64,000 nucleotides of DNA from Muricomes intestini. GTDB lineage: Bacteria; Bacillota; Clostridia; Lachnospirales; Lachnospiraceae. Each line of letters starts with the position of its first letter. Within the stretch, counting starts at the first letter, position 1. Both the position numbers and the translations under genes were made by a program. Location of the stretch: positions 1-64,000 of the forward strand of contig NZ_SLZZ01000012.1 of NCBI RefSeq assembly GCF_004346165.1, read 5' to 3'. Below are positions 33,671-41,788 of this stretch, piece by piece. The notes beneath the pieces are model-generated. The model saw only the letters and a list, made by a program, of their open reading frames with translations, was not told the origin of the DNA and ran no database searches.

Positions 33671-33710
33671 CCTCGACAACATTGTTGCACCCTGCCCAAA
33701 ATGGTAAAAT
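33671..33710 (+). promoter_or_regulatory. Promoter with CAACA-T-TGTTG operator, shared with the recombinase promoter
   Basis: CTCGACAACATTGTTG precedes and overlaps the -35 TTGTTG (33682-33687); 17 bp later comes TAAAAT (33705-33710). The recombinase promoter at 47181-47220 has the same block at the same spacing. Confidence 0.7.
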
Positions 33711-33757
33711 ATAGGTAGGATACAACAAGAAAGCCACTCAATGAAAGGAGATTTTTT

Positions 33758-34057
33758 ATGAAGTTTATCAAGCTGATATTTAAGATTACCGCCGCGCCGT
33801 TTGTGGTTCTGTTGACGATAATAACACCCATGATTGAATTTGTGTTCTGCTATGCCGCCGCTCTCTTACAGGTAGTTTCCGGGATAGGCGTTCTTATCAG
33901 TATTGCCCTGCTGATAAGCGGTGAAAAGCTGGGCTTCGGCGTGTTCCTGTTCCTGTCGTTTTTAATTTCACCCCTTGGGATTCCCGCCATTGCGGAATAC
34001 CTCATTGACGGACTGCACAGCCTAAACAATTCGCTTCGCTTTTTCATTGTAAGCTAA
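33758..34057 (+). CDS. CD1845-like small membrane protein
   Basis: This 99-aa protein has three hydrophobic segments (FVVLLTIITPMIEFVFCYAAALLQVV, GIGVLISIALLISG, FLFLSFLISPLGIPAIAEYLI). It matches the CD1845-type proteins found directly before the relaxase in Firmicute elements. AAAGGAG precedes the ATG. It has its own regulated promoter. Role unknown. Confidence 0.7.
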   Translation: MKFIKLIFKITAAPFVVLLTIITPMIEFVFCYAAALLQVVSGIGVLISIALLISGEKLGFGVFLFLSFLISPLGIPAIAEYLIDGLHSLNNSLRFFIVS

Positions 34058-34083
34058 CAGCGGCATAACAGAACTGCCGGGCA

Positions 34084-34108
34084 ACTTCGGGGCAACTTGG
34101 CCCGAAGT
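34084..34108 (+). repeat. 25-bp palindromic element, copy 15
   Basis: One arm mismatch (ACTTCGGGGCAA). It lies just upstream of the relaxase ribosome binding site. Confidence 0.9.
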
Positions 34109-34136
34109 TGTTTTTTCGAGGAAAGGAGGAAACGAC

Positions 34137-35537
34137 ATGGCAACCACCCGCCTTATGACCCGTCACACGGGAAGTGGCATGACCATTATGGAAACTTTAA
34201 AGGACGGTTTTGACTACGGGAAAAATCCAGATAAGACCCGCAACGGAGATTTAATTCTTGCCTATGAATGTGACCCTGCCACGGCTGACGCAGAATTTTT
34301 ACTCTCCAAAGCAAAATATAAGGCTATTACCGGGCGGGAGCAAAAACGGGAGAATGATGTGCTGTATTATCAAATCCGACAGGCATTCCCGCCCGGCGAA
34401 ACAGACCCGGAAACCGCTCTTAAAATCAGCTATGACCTTGCTATGCGCTGGACAAAAGGGCGACACGCCTTTTTCGTGGTTTCCCATGCTGACCGCCCCC
34501 ACCCTCATTGCCATATTTACTACAATTCCACCTCACTGGACTGCACCCGGAAATTCCGGGATTTTATCGGTTCTGCCCGTGCGGTGCGGCGGCTTTCCGA
34601 CCGGATATGCCTTGAAAACGGACTGTCTGTTATTACCAATCCGAAACGCCACAGCAAGGGGAAATTCAAGCATTACGGGGAATGGCTGGGAGGTCATAAA
34701 CCGCCTACCTTTCAAGAAAAATTAAAGGCACAAATTGATATTTGTCTTGCAACGAAGCCGCCGGATATGGACACTTTTTTACAGGCAATGACGGCGGCTG
34801 GCTATGAAATCAAGCAGGGGCGCGGCGGCACGATCAGCTTTCGGGCAGAGGGGCAGGAACGCTTTACCCGGCTCCGTGCTTCTACGCTTGGCAAGGGCTA
34901 CGGGCAGGAGGATATACAAGCGGCGATTGAGGGAAAAGCCGCTCCGCAGGAACGGCGCAAGGTCAATCTGATTGTGGATATTCAAGCCCGTATGAAAGCC
35001 GAAAAAGGACCGGCTTATGAACGCTGGGCAAAGGTATTCAACCTCAAGCAGATGGCGGCAGCTTTACAGTATTTGCAGGAAAATGGTTTGCTGGAATATG
35101 CAGATTTGGAGCAAAAGACCGCGGAGCTTACCGACCGTTTCCATACGCTTTCAGACAGCATAAAAGCCACCGAAGCCGCTATGCGTGTCAATGCGGAGCT
35201 AAAGGCAGCGGTGGTGGATTATGCTAAAACCCGTTCTGTATTTGAGGGGTACAAGGCGGCGAAGTACAGCAAGAAATATCTTGCGGAGCATGAAGCGGAT
35301 ATTGCCGCCTACCGGGCGGCGCAGGACATCTTCCGGCGTTTGCTGTCCGGGGCGAAGCTCCCCAAAATGGATACGCTCAAAGCGGAGTTCCAGCGGTTAT
35401 CGGCAGATAAGAAAAAGGCTTACCGGGAGTACCGGGAAACCAAAAAGGCCATGCAGGAAATTGTTACGGTGAAAAGCAATATAGACCACCTGCTCGGCCT
35501 GACGGACGCGCAGAAAAATAAGGAAATGGAGCGATAG
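34137..35537 (+). CDS. MOBP-type relaxase/mobilization nuclease
   Basis: The 466-aa relaxase would nick oriT and stay attached to the transferred strand. The conserved three-His metal motif appears in HADRPHPHCHIYYN near residue 121. The N-terminal region includes candidate catalytic tyrosines (DGFDYGKNP, LAYECDP). The C-terminal half is helical and Arg/Lys-rich. AAAGGAGG precedes the ATG. Its product ends MER, and a palindrome follows 33 bp later, then an oriT-like region. Confidence 0.9.
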   Translation: MATTRLMTRHTGSGMTIMETLKDGFDYGKNPDKTRNGDLILAYECDPATADAEFLLSKAKYKAITGREQKRENDVLYYQIRQAFPPGETDPETALKISYDLAMRWTKGRHAFFVVSHADRPHPHCHIYYNSTSLDCTRKFRDFIGSARAVRRLSDRICLENGLSVITNPKRHSKGKFKHYGEWLGGHKPPTFQEKLKAQIDICLATKPPDMDTFLQAMTAAGYEIKQGRGGTISFRAEGQERFTRLRASTLGKGYGQEDIQAAIEGKAAPQERRKVNLIVDIQARMKAEKGPAYERWAKVFNLKQMAAALQYLQENGLLEYADLEQKTAELTDRFHTLSDSIKATEAAMRVNAELKAAVVDYAKTRSVFEGYKAAKYSKKYLAEHEADIAAYRAAQDIFRRLLSGAKLPKMDTLKAEFQRLSADKKKAYREYRETKKAMQEIVTVKSNIDHLLGLTDAQKNKEMER

Positions 35538-35570
35538 CGAACATGACGCAACATGAGGTGCAACGCACCG

Positions 35571-35595
35571 ACTTCGGGCCAAATTGGCCCGAAGT
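35571..35595 (+). repeat. 25-bp palindromic element, copy 16
   Basis: Perfect 12-bp arms, centre base A. Confidence 0.9.
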
Positions 35596-35602
35596 CGCAG
35601 GG

Positions 35603-35720
35603 TTTGGGGCGGCTTGCCCCAACAAGCAATTTTTAAGAGTTGACCGCAGGGAAATTCTTAAAAATGTGCAAGTGTCAATACACTTGCCCTGCTTGCGGGT
35701 TAGCGTAAGCCCCAAAAATG
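35603..35720. other. Candidate origin of transfer (oriT)
   Basis: Directly after the relaxase gene lie nested inverted repeats: GGGGC/GCCCC (35606-35620), TTTTTAAGA/TCTTAAAAA (35630-35664) and GCAAGTGT/ACACTTGC (35668-35687). The last is followed by CCTGC. CACTTGCCCT resembles the nick-region consensus of MOBP relaxases. No gene lies here. Assignment is by position and structure only. Confidence 0.5.
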
Positions 35721-35742
35721 GCACAAAAATTGTGGTTTGCTT

Positions 35743-36025
35743 TTAATATCCTTCCGCCCCAAAATTCCGATTACCAAATTTGTATTTTAAATTTGCATGT
35801 CTATCGAAAATCATTATCGCACTTTTTCCTTTGAGATATCCCATGATTTGCGATATACTGTATTTTGGTGGAATTGAGAGAAGCAAATGAATATGGTCGG
35901 GCATTATATGTCCTTCTATGATCGCAATTCCCTTCCTTTTGCATAAATCTCTTATGATTTGCCGTATGTCGTCCCTCAATTGATAATAGATTATCTTTCG
36001 CTGATACTTCGGCGTGAATACGTGG
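35743..36025 (-). pseudogene. tnpA: IS200-type transposase TnpA, degenerate copy
   Basis: The minus strand reads HVFTPKYQRKIIYYQLRDDI, PDHIHLLLSIPPKYS (HUH metal motif) and GYLKGKSAIMIFDRHANLKYKF, which are TnpA of IS200. It stops after NFGAEGY, before the helix with the catalytic Tyr, and the N-terminus joins unrelated sequence. It is a different IS200 lineage from the copy split by the element. Confidence 0.85.
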
Positions 36026-36212
36026 TCATTATGTCTGTCTGTGTGCGGTGATGATGGTGAAACTGTAAGCATTTACGGTAATTTCGCTGCCGAGATGTAC
36101 TATGATACGACTCCAGAGGCAAGATATATGGAGCTATGGTTGCCATTAAGTTCATCGCAAAGTATAATGCAAATATGGATAAAAACAATGGAATACAAAA
36201 ATAATCTACTCC

Positions 36213-36342
36213 GGTTTTTTGCCTATTGGTATGGCGATTTTTGGGCCTTTAGCAGATGTTGTCCCATTTCGTTGGGTTATGGTTTGGTTCAGGCGTTGCG
36301 TTAATTATTATTGCTACAGTTACACACTGCAATCTCATTTAG
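36213..36342 (+). pseudogene. C-terminal relic of an MFS drug-efflux transporter
   Basis: One frame reads GFLPIGMAIFGPLADVVPFRWVMV; after a single-base shift the reading continues as GSGVALIIIATVTHCNLI and a stop at 36342. This is the last transmembrane part of an MFS efflux protein of the macrolide-efflux kind. Only about 130 bp remain. The sequence at 36073-36212 is not recognised. Confidence 0.6.
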
Positions 36343-36417
36343 CAAATAAATAGATGTATCATGGAAAAATGCGAATGGATATTACTCGCTATTTATATAA
36401 TTTGGAGGGTTATAAAG

Positions 36418-37002
36418 TTGAATAAAATAACAAAAAAGAATGTCATTCCCATACTAAGCGTTACAGTGGTTGGTGTTTTATTAGGTCTTTTTTCGGCCTA
36501 TATAGACAATAGGCATATCCATATCAATTTCTTCTTAGGTCAAATAAATGTAAATGCGATTCTTTCAAATTTTGGTATATGGATCCTTATTGCATTATTT
36601 ATTTCATTAAAAAGCGAAAAATCTATTTCAGCTGCAATTAGAGTTTTGTTTTTTTTCTTAAGTCTAAATATTACATTTCATATATACCATTTATTAATTC
36701 ATGTTAATGTTAATAGCTATATGTTAATTTGGTATACAATTACCGCAATATCGCCGTTTTTGGCCGTTTTATGTCATAAAATAAAGCAAGATAATATCTT
36801 AGCGGTATTACTATCAGCAGGTGTTATTTCGGTAATGCTTTTGCAAATTATGTCCAGTAATCATGATGATATGTATTGTGAGATAATATTTTTAATTTGT
36901 GCTATAATTCTTATGCATAAAAAATTGATTACAACATTAATATCACTGTGTATAGGACCTGCTATTGCCTTTTTTCTGTATCAAATGCCTTTCTTTTCCT
37001 GA
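36418..37002 (+). CDS. Polytopic membrane protein of unknown function
   Basis: The TTG at 36418 follows GGAGGG and gives 194 aa; an ATG at 36361 would add 19 residues without a good ribosome binding site. Six or seven hydrophobic segments fill the protein (VIPILSVTVVGVLLGLFSAYI, FGIWILIALFISL, LIWYTITAISPFLAVLC). No motif ties it to a known family. It is AT-rich cargo. Confidence 0.6.
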   Translation: MNKITKKNVIPILSVTVVGVLLGLFSAYIDNRHIHINFFLGQINVNAILSNFGIWILIALFISLKSEKSISAAIRVLFFFLSLNITFHIYHLLIHVNVNSYMLIWYTITAISPFLAVLCHKIKQDNILAVLLSAGVISVMLLQIMSSNHDDMYCEIIFLICAIILMHKKLITTLISLCIGPAIAFFLYQMPFFS

Positions 37003-37400
37003 ATGAGATGGTTTTTTAGTAAAAAGTCTGAAAATATGAAGGATTAATAGATGTTTACGACTTTTGCGAAGGATTTTGGATTGGAGTATATTTTGATATA
37101 ATAATGACGCTTTCCAAAGGAAAATGTCCTTATCTAATACAATGGAATATTGATATGTGTTTGCGAGGGAACTGAACAAGTTGAAAAAGGTAAGACCTGA
37201 CCTCTAGACCTGTGGCTAATACCGGCGTAAGAAAGCAATTTCTTACGCCATCTTTGCGTCTGAAAGAGCTTCCGAATTAATTGAAGTCTCTCATTTACAC
37301 CCCTTGATAGATTACATAGATAGAGTTATCAAATGACAAATTGAATTGCCATACAGAAAAATAGACTTGCTCTGCGATTTTATTAGCCCTTAATAAAAAA
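37003..37400. other. AT-rich intergenic region with one terminator
   Basis: A perfect 11-bp hairpin, GGCGTAAGAAA/TTTCTTACGCC, stands at 37223-37248, a likely terminator. TTGATAT/TATAATAATG-like promoter words occur near 37090 but no gene follows. Nothing else recognised. Confidence 0.4.
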
Positions 37401-37997
37401 TCAACTTGACAATAATACAATGACAGTTTTGGTTACTTGGTCTTTAAAAATATTGAAGTCTAAGCCGTTGTGTGAAAATGCAGATTTTTCCTGTCTAAGA
37501 GCATCAATTAAAATGCAGCAAGTGTAAACTTTTTCAAATAAGTCATCTTGCGTTATGCCATTTTTATTTAATAGCTCTTTAATTTTTAAAAAATATTCAT
37601 TTTCAAAATTGGAAAAATGACGATTGATATCAGTATCTTCTGATATCATCATTCTTAACTGAGCCAGAGCGTGACTGGTATCGGCATATAAGTCAATATA
37701 ATAACAGATCCAATTTTCGACAAAACTAGCTAGTGAAAAAGGTTGTTGCAAACTTAATTTTTCAAGTAAATGGCCTGAAATATTTTCAAGATAATCGTGA
37801 AAAGCAGCAATGTATATTTGTTTCTTATCTTTAAAGTAACTATATAGCGCTCCTGTTGAGATACCAGCACGTTTGGCAATCTCAATTGTATTGGTTTTAT
37901 AATATCCTTTTTCGCAAAAAAGGGCAAACCCGGCATCTAGTATTTTTTTCTTTGTTTCAATAGAACGTTTTTGAATGGGTTCTCTTACATCATTCAT
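37401..37997 (-). CDS. TetR-family transcriptional regulator
   Basis: This 198-aa protein has the TetR N-terminal helix-turn-helix (RSIETKKKILDAGFALFCEKGYYKTNTIEIAKRAGISTGALYSYFKDKKQIY) followed by a helical ligand-binding domain. It was probably divergent from the nitroreductase gene, whose promoter carries two palindromic sites; an IS110-type element now lies between them. A role as repressor of the nitroreductase operon is inferred from position. Confidence 0.88.
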   Translation of the reverse strand: MNDVREPIQKRSIETKKKILDAGFALFCEKGYYKTNTIEIAKRAGISTGALYSYFKDKKQIYIAAFHDYLENISGHLLEKLSLQQPFSLASFVENWICYYIDLYADTSHALAQLRMMISEDTDINRHFSNFENEYFLKIKELLNKNGITQDDLFEKVYTCCILIDALRQEKSAFSHNGLDFNIFKDQVTKTVIVLLSS

Positions 37998-38096
37998 AAT
38001 ATCACGTATAATCCAATTATCTTAGATGGTAATTGGATTTTTCCTTTCTCCCAGATTCTCTGGGCATTTTAATCCATCTCTGATATATTTTGAAAA

Positions 38097-38254
38097 GGCA
38101 CTGTGGATCTGTGTCTATAAAATTACAGCCTTGACTGTTCCGAGGTGACTCAGACCACAGCTTTTCGTCTATTACTGTTAATCAGTTTGTTAACGCCTGA
38201 CGTTTCTATTTACGTGATTACACAGCCGGATTCTCTGTGGAAGACAACAGTGCC
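38097..38254 (+). ncRNA. Candidate IS110 bridge RNA
   Basis: The 5' noncoding part of the IS110-type element is bounded by GGCACTG (38097-38103) and CAGTGCC (38248-38254), which pair. Inside are further short inverted repeats and ACAGCC... segments. IS110-family elements encode a bridge RNA in this position that directs target and donor recognition. Called from position and the closing stem only. Confidence 0.5.
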
Positions 38255-38281
38255 AAAATACATATCAGGAGGTTTCACTCT

Positions 38282-39457
38282 ATGTCCATGTACTTTGTTG
38301 GAATTGATATTTCCAAGTACAAACATGATTGCTGCATTATATCTGCTGCTGATCAAAAGCTTGTTTCAAGGTTTACTGTTAAAAATGATAAGACAGGCTT
38401 TGAACAGCTGCTCACTATTTTTAATTCTCTCTCCAATCCACAGGATATAAGAATAGGGTTCGAATCAACAGCCCACTATGCCCTCAATCTCGAACTCTTC
38501 CTTGAAAATGCCAACCAAAGCTTCATGGAAATTAATCCAGTTCTCATCAAGGAATACAAGAAATCCACATCTCTAAGGCGAACCAAAACCGACTCTATTG
38601 ACTGCGAATCAATAGCCCGGTGGTTAATGACTGTTGAGTACAAACCCCATTCAAAAGGATTTTACCACGCTTATTCCTTAAAGTCATTAACTCGTTTACG
38701 TGATAGGTTAGTTCGGCAGCGTTCTTTTTATCTTGTAAAGATTACCAATGTGCTGGATCACACCTTTCCTGAATTCAAGCCTTTCTTTCATGAGCGTTTA
38801 TCTAAGACCGCTCTGTATCTGCTTGAAAACTACGGTTCCGCTGAAAAGATGGCAAGAATGAATTCCGCATCCTATGAGAAACTCCGCTCTTTATCAAGGG
38901 GTAAATTTTCTCCCCAGCAATTCATTCGGTTAAAGGAGCTTGCCGCCAATACTGTCGGTGTAAACAACTCTATCTTTGATGTGGAACTGAATAGCTTGCT
39001 CACCTTGTACAAGTCTCTCGTAAAAGAAATTGACACGCTTGAAACAGAAATCAACAAGTTAATTGAAGAAGTCCGCCCTCACTATATGTCTGTTCCTGGC
39101 ATTGGAGCTATATCTGCCGCCGTCATTTATTCTGAGTACGGAGACATATCAAACTTTTCAACACCAGCTCAGATGCTCGCTTTTGCAGGGATCGAACCAG
39201 GTGTAAACGATTCCGGAACGGAATCACACGGGGGACGGATGGTGAAACATGGCTCATCGGGGCTCCGATATGTCCTCATCAATTGCTGCCTTCCTTTAAT
39301 CCGTTTTGATATGACATTCGCCACTTACTATGCGAAAAAACGGGGAGAAGGCAAGCCCCACAGGGTTGCTATTACTCATGTGGCAAAGAAACTTGTCAGG
39401 GTCATCTACGCATTGGAGAAGCAAGGGGTAGACTTTAACGCTCAGAAGCTTCGCTAA
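38282..39457 (+). CDS. IS110-family transposase/recombinase (DEDD)
   Basis: This 391-aa protein has an N-terminal RuvC-like DEDD domain (YFVGIDISKYKHDCCII; RIGFESTAHYALNLELFL; RRTKTDSIDCESIARWLM) and a C-terminal transposase-20 domain with a Ser motif (VPGIGAISAAVIYSEYGDISNF; AGIEPGVNDSGTESHGGRMVKHGSSGLRYVL). CAGGAGG precedes the ATG at 38282. It appears complete. Element ends cannot be set exactly, since IS110 elements lack clear inverted repeats. Confidence 0.92.
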   Translation: MSMYFVGIDISKYKHDCCIISAADQKLVSRFTVKNDKTGFEQLLTIFNSLSNPQDIRIGFESTAHYALNLELFLENANQSFMEINPVLIKEYKKSTSLRRTKTDSIDCESIARWLMTVEYKPHSKGFYHAYSLKSLTRLRDRLVRQRSFYLVKITNVLDHTFPEFKPFFHERLSKTALYLLENYGSAEKMARMNSASYEKLRSLSRGKFSPQQFIRLKELAANTVGVNNSIFDVELNSLLTLYKSLVKEIDTLETEINKLIEEVRPHYMSVPGIGAISAAVIYSEYGDISNFSTPAQMLAFAGIEPGVNDSGTESHGGRMVKHGSSGLRYVLINCCLPLIRFDMTFATYYAKKRGEGKPHRVAITHVAKKLVRVIYALEKQGVDFNAQKLR

Positions 39458-39484
39458 TATATATCTTCCCAAAAAGAGTCCGTT

Positions 39485-39512
39485 CCATCTGAAATACAAC
39501 GTTTTCAGATGG
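39485..39512 (+). terminator. Hairpin after the IS110 transposase
   Basis: CCATCTGAAA pairs with TTTCAGATGG, and a T-rich tract follows. Confidence 0.6.
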
Positions 39513-39630
39513 TTTGTTTGCCATACCCTTTTTTATCTCTAAACAAAAAATTTCTAAAAACCCCTTGACTATTTATAGTTTGTCACCTCTTTTTTATTAT
39601 ACTTGGAACTTTAAATCAGGTCAATGAAAT

Positions 39631-39703
39631 GTGAATCATTATTCGCATTTTGTTGACATCTATCAATGCGGGTACTATAATAATAATGTGAATAATCATT
39701 CGT
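39631..39703 (+). promoter_or_regulatory. Nitroreductase promoter flanked by two palindromic operators
   Basis: TTGACA (39653-39658), a 17-bp spacer and TATAAT (39676-39681). GTGAATCATTATTCGC (39631-39646) and GTGAATAATCATTCGT (39688-39703) are related palindromes on both sides of it, probably bound by the TetR regulator at 37401. Confidence 0.75.
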
Positions 39704-39720
39704 ATATAGGAGGAAGAATA

Positions 39721-40245
39721 ATGGATTTTTTAACACTGGCAAAACAACGCTGCACAACACGCGGCTTTACGGGAGCACAGATTCCAAAAGATGACTTAAA
39801 TCAGATTTTATCGGCTGGACGTGTCGCCCCTACAGCCTGTAATAAACAACCACAAAGGATTATTGTTGTTCAAAGTGAAGAAAACATTTTAAAAATTAAA
39901 AAGGCTTATCAAACGTTTGGTTCTAAGTGTGTTTTTATCGTGTGTCGGGATCGACGGGATGAATTAATACGGCCATTTGATCAAAAATGTTCTGGCGATT
40001 TGGATATAGGTATTGTCTGTGACCACCTGATGTTGGCAGCAAGAGAATTAAATATTGGAAGCGTAATGGTTGGTTTGTTTGATCCCGCAATTATAAGCAA
40101 TGAATTTCATTTACCAGAGTACATAGAACCGACAGCTTTACTCTTAATGGGGTATCCAGAAAAAGGCTTTTTAAGTCCAGAGCGTCATATTGCCCAACGC
40201 AAAGAAATAAGCGAAACGGTGATGTATGAGAAATATATAGATTAA
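39721..40245 (+). CDS. Nitroreductase-family protein
   Basis: From the ATG at 39721 (AGGAGGAAG upstream) the 174-aa protein begins MDFLTLAKQRCTTRGFTGAQIP, the flavin-contacting start of nitroreductases, and has APTACNKQPQRIIVV and LNIGSVMVGLF. It would reduce nitro compounds or quinones with FMN and NAD(P)H. It is shorter than typical nitroreductases. It forms an operon with the DUF523 gene and is likely TetR-controlled. Confidence 0.87.
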   Translation: MDFLTLAKQRCTTRGFTGAQIPKDDLNQILSAGRVAPTACNKQPQRIIVVQSEENILKIKKAYQTFGSKCVFIVCRDRRDELIRPFDQKCSGDLDIGIVCDHLMLAARELNIGSVMVGLFDPAIISNEFHLPEYIEPTALLLMGYPEKGFLSPERHIAQRKEISETVMYEKYID

Positions 40246-40275
40246 GGTAAAAGTCTTCCATAGGAGTTGTTGAGT

Positions 40276-40698
40276 ATGAAAGTATTAGTAAGTGCATGTG
40301 TACTAGGATGTAATTGTAAATATAATGGAAGAAACAATCGCAATGAAGCTGTGATTGAATATCTAAAAGGAAAAGAGGTTCTCAGTATTTGTCCTGAAAT
40401 GTTAGCCAATATGCCTATTCCCCGACCATGTGCTGAGATTGTTGATGAAGTAGTGATGGATGATAAGGGAAATAATGTTGATTCTGATTATAGGAAAGCA
40501 GTTGCGCTTGCATTAGAAAAAATAGAAGGAGAAAAAATTGATTTGGCTATTTTGCAGTCAAGAAGTCCAACTTGCGGAGTTAACAATATATATGATGGAA
40601 CATTTACCGGGAAGCTAATATCTGGTCAGGGACTTTTTGCTAAAGCCCTGATTACTAAAGGGTACCCCGTAAAAGATGCAGAAGATTTTAATATGTAG
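40276..40698 (+). CDS. DUF523-family protein
   Basis: The ATG at 40276 follows AGGAG. The 140-aa product has the DUF523 signature VLVSACVLGCNCKYNGRNNRN, CPEMLANMPIPRPCAEI and LQSRSPTCGVNNIYDGTFTGKL. Conserved cysteines suggest metal or Fe-S binding; some relatives act on thiol or sulfur metabolism but the role is unsettled. Co-transcribed with the nitroreductase. Confidence 0.85.
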   Translation: MKVLVSACVLGCNCKYNGRNNRNEAVIEYLKGKEVLSICPEMLANMPIPRPCAEIVDEVVMDDKGNNVDSDYRKAVALALEKIEGEKIDLAILQSRSPTCGVNNIYDGTFTGKLISGQGLFAKALITKGYPVKDAEDFNM

Positions 40699-40780
40699 AT
40701 TCGAAATAGAAAAATTCAATGTTTTTGCCGAATATCAGTTGGTCGTCGTGTCTAACTTTTCATTACATTAGAAAGAGGGA

Positions 40781-41677
40781 TTAGCATTGCTGATCCCTTT
40801 TTCTGTACTCCAAAGGGGTACAGCCAATCTGTTCTCGGAAAGTTTTCGTAAAGTAGCTGCTGCTTTGAAATCCGCATTGAAAGGCAATATCGATAGAAGT
40901 CATATCTGTATCGATTAACATTTGACATGCTTTTTGGATTCGATATTGTTTCAGGTACTGATTCGGTGTGGAATGGATTGTACGGTGAAAACAGCGCAGA
41001 ACTTCGCTTTCACTGATCAGCGCTACCCTTGCTAAAGTAGAGATGGTTATGGTTTCTGAAAAATGCATCTGAATGTATTGAAGCATGGTTTTTATTCGAT
41101 CGGCATTTCGAAGATTTCGAATGCTGGGTTTTGCTTCACATATGGAATGATTTGTTAGCACAATTAGAATCAATTGCGATAATTCGTTCCTGACATATAT
41201 TTCAAAACCATTTTCAGTGTTATAAAGTCTGTTCCATACAGAAATCGAGTAAGCGAGTATTTTGTCCTGCCAGTTAATGAATGGGTCTAATAAAATGTAT
41301 GGCAGATTTTTATTCTGGATAATCGGCTCAATATAATTTTGCCAGTATATACTATCTATGCTTCCGATTAGCCTTGGATGAAAAACAATGGATCTTAAAA
41401 CGTATTCGCCATCGTTTGTTGCATGAATGGAATGAAGAAAGCCTGCATTGATAAATATCCCTTGATTTTTGTTTAGGATATGTTCTGTGCTATTAACAGA
41501 TACTTTTATCGATCCTGAGATTACCCATATAATCTCAAAATCTTCGTGCCAGTGCCAGGGAATAGAATAGCTTGATAAGTTTTCCTCATAAAAAGCAATC
41601 GGGAATTCTGACGTTCCATGCTTTTGAACTTCTTCACCGGAAGAATTCACTGTTACATTACATTTTGCTATGCTCAT
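40781..41677 (-). CDS. AraC-family transcriptional regulator with cupin N-domain
   Basis: This 298-aa protein has an N-terminal cupin sensor (SIPWHWHEDFEIIWVISGSIKVSVN) and a C-terminal double helix-turn-helix (ITISTLARVALISESEVLRCFHRTIHSTPNQYLKQYRI; SIDIAFQCGFQSSSYFTKTFREQIGCTPLEYR). It is divergent from the MFS transporter gene and probably activates it. Confidence 0.9.
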   Translation of the reverse strand: MSIAKCNVTVNSSGEEVQKHGTSEFPIAFYEENLSSYSIPWHWHEDFEIIWVISGSIKVSVNSTEHILNKNQGIFINAGFLHSIHATNDGEYVLRSIVFHPRLIGSIDSIYWQNYIEPIIQNKNLPYILLDPFINWQDKILAYSISVWNRLYNTENGFEIYVRNELSQLILIVLTNHSICEAKPSIRNLRNADRIKTMLQYIQMHFSETITISTLARVALISESEVLRCFHRTIHSTPNQYLKQYRIQKACQMLIDTDMTSIDIAFQCGFQSSSYFTKTFREQIGCTPLEYRKRDQQC

Positions 41678-41788
41678 ACAAGATACCTTCTCTTTGACGA
41701 TTTTATTATATAATTTCGAGTGAAATATTATATAAAAGTTCGTTGAATGATGATATTATTATATCACAAAAAAGAGAAGGAGATCAAT

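Noticed and set aside
36014-36304. 96-aa protein-coding gene
   Set aside because: It overlaps the end of an IS200 relic and reads an MFS relic in the wrong frame; no ribosome binding site or homology.
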